Shown: one piece after another, positions 63,151 to 64,000 of the stretch
Layout of the letters: every line of letters begins with the position of its first letter
Numbering within the stretch: position 1 is the first letter of the stretch
Assembly (NCBI RefSeq): GCF_000236865.1
Contig: NZ_HE611015.1
Coordinates: 89,983-153,982 of the forward strand
DNA: 64,000 bases
From: Senegalimassilia anaerobia JC110
GTDB lineage: Bacteria; Actinomycetota; Coriobacteriia; Coriobacteriales; Eggerthellaceae
Reading direction: 5' to 3'
Program-made: the position numbers and the translations under genes
Notes under the pieces: model-generated
The model's database searches: none
What the model was told of the DNA's origin: nothing
What the model saw: only the letters and a program-made list of their open reading frames with translations

Positions 63151-63393
63151 ATGCAGAGATGCAAAACGCCGCATGCGGTGGTGACCTTCCATAGCACGGC
63201 CGATGCGATGGCCTTGCAGGCTGCCGCGGTCGGAGGCGTTCTGCCGGGGCGCGTCATCCCGGTGCCTTCCGAGATCTCGGCGGGGTGCGGCCTTGCCTGG
63301 AGCGTTCCCGTCGAGCAGCGCGAAACGCTCGAGCAAGCGCTTGAGCAGCGGGGGCTTGCCTTCGAAGCCATCACCGAAGTGGATTTGTACTAA
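63151..63393 (+). CDS. DUF3343 family protein (putative Se/S carrier)
   Basis: 80 residues from ATG 63151 (MQRCKTPHAVVTFHSTADAM), the typical start of DUF3343; TTG 63136 is possible. The SAGCGLAW segment keeps the conserved Cys. Family members sit with yedF and selD and are suggested carriers of selenium or sulfur. Confidence 0.88.
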   Translation: MQRCKTPHAVVTFHSTADAMALQAAAVGGVLPGRVIPVPSEISAGCGLAWSVPVEQRETLEQALEQRGLAFEAITEVDLY

Positions 63394-63397
63394 ACGC

Positions 63398-63430
63398 AAG
63401 GGGAGCCGTCGTTTGACGGCTCCCCTTTGT
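63398..63430. terminator. Bidirectional terminator between DUF3343 and selD
   Basis: AAGGGGAGCCGTC/GACGGCTCCCCTT, 13 pairs, four-base loop, short T tract. It serves two convergent genes. Confidence 0.88.
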
Positions 63431-63503
63431 TGTGAGGATGGCTTGTTGCGGTCACGTGCGGCGTCGGTTTGGCTGGGGCGCTGCAGGGCGTGAGCCTTCC
63501 CGT

Positions 63504-64000
63504 TTACCAGTTCACGAAGATCTTACCCGCCGGACCGGCTTCAAAGATTCCGATTCGGGAGGGTTTGCGCCCTTGGCGCTGCTCGCATTCCGCCTCGAAA
63601 AGGCTTGCATTCTCGGGCGGGATGGCCACGAGCAGACCGCCGGAGGTTTGCGGGTCGCATAGCACGCCCATGCGGTCGTCGAACTCGAAATCGTCGATGC
63701 AGCCTTGCTCCACGAACGCGTTCGCCCAGTCGATGATGCCGAACGTCTTGCCAGGGCGGCAGTAATCGCACGAAAGCTCGTACACGCCGTCGAACAGCGG
63801 CAAAGCGTCCCAGTCCAGGCGAGCAGCGCACTCCGACGCTTCGAGCATCTCGTGCAGATGGCCTGCCAGGCCGAAACCGGTGACGTCGGTGCACGCGTGC
63901 ACGTCGCATTCCAGCATGGCCTCGGCGGCCGCGCGGTTAAGCTCCATCATGCCGTCGATGACCGGGCGCAAGTCCTCGTCGGTGCGCAGCTTCGCCCGCA
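63504..64000 (-). CDS. selD: Selenide, water dikinase (selenophosphate synthetase), C-terminal part
   Basis: Makes selenophosphate from selenide and ATP, the selenium donor for SelA. Only about 164 C-terminal residues are inside the window; the gene continues past the right edge. HACTDVTGFGLAGHLHEML and the GVLCDPQTSGGLLVAI block are SelD hallmarks. The catalytic Cys or Sec lies outside, so it is unknown whether SelD is itself a selenoprotein. Convergent with the yedF set. Confidence 0.95.
   Translation of the reverse strand, partial: RAKLRTDEDLRPVIDGMMELNRAAAEAMLECDVHACTDVTGFGLAGHLHEMLEASECAARLDWDALPLFDGVYELSCDYCRPGKTFGIIDWANAFVEQGCIDDFEFDDRMGVLCDPQTSGGLLVAIPPENASLFEAECEQRQGRKPSRIGIFEAGPAGKIFVNW

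Noticed and set aside
1-64000. CRISPR array, insertion sequence, prophage or toxin-antitoxin module
   Set aside because: No regularly spaced repeats, transposase, capsid or toxin-like pairs were found on either strand.

Overview
The window looks like a chromosomal segment of an anaerobic, high-GC actinobacterium, most likely class Coriobacteriia, family Eggerthellaceae (relatives of Eggerthella, Slackia, Adlercreutzia). This is inferred from gene content and protein flavour: a selenocysteine locus next to a YedF-DUF3343-SelD set, a 2-oxoacid:ferredoxin oxidoreductase operon, acetate kinase and phosphotransacetylase, CoaX, TrmFO and many GTG/TTG starts. No species can be named. I recognise about 53 genes, two of them wrecked by internal deletions, and five tRNAs. 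I see no insertion sequence, prophage or CRISPR array.

Layout. 1-9.4 kb: argS, a CPA1 antiporter, a gene-poor stretch leading to tRNA-His and two tRNA-Lys, a NYN nuclease with OST-HTH domains, tRNA-Leu, sstT and a small membrane protein. 9.6-16.4 kb: protein quality control and translation (tig, clpP, clpX, valS, rplS). 16.5-22.9 kb: rnhB, then a tightly coupled yraN-comM-dprA-trmFO-xer block (DNA uptake, tRNA modification, recombination). 22.9-30.4 kb: a YgbA-type gene with a membrane protein; terC under a recognisable yybP-ykoY (Mn2+) riboswitch with an overlapping terminator; a lipid kinase; rnd, a YugP-like metallopeptidase, xseA and xseB. 30.4-48 kb: ackA and pta facing each other, a glycosyltransferase, brnQ-coaX, a fused CydDC-like ABC exporter, a metallophosphoesterase with a dGTPase-like HD protein, dnaG, and def-fmt-rsmB with a long Gly/Arg-rich N-terminus on RsmB.

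48-54.3 kb: an apparent fermentation operon with an XRE-cupin regulator, AMP-forming acyl-CoA ligase, ParA/MinD-like ATPase, two-cluster ferredoxin and the alpha, beta and gamma parts of a 2-oxoacid:ferredoxin oxidoreductase. It closes with hairpins, a 25-bp direct repeat and a strong terminator. 54.3-56.8 kb: a DUF4352-like membrane protein behind a leader that can fold into a multi-helix structure and whose Shine-Dalgarno can be paired away, then an HTH protein and the remains of a protein kinase. 56.8-64 kb: selenium metabolism (selC, selB, selA, a formate/nitrite-family channel, a remnant of a 2-hydroxyacyl-CoA dehydratase-like reductase, yedF, DUF3343, and selD running off the end).

The least explained items are the DUF4352 leader (54301-54470), the two internal-deletion pseudogenes flanking the selenium locus, the ATPase inside the oxidoreductase operon and the low-complexity arm on RsmB. 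All functions are from reading the sequence and family knowledge. No database search was run.
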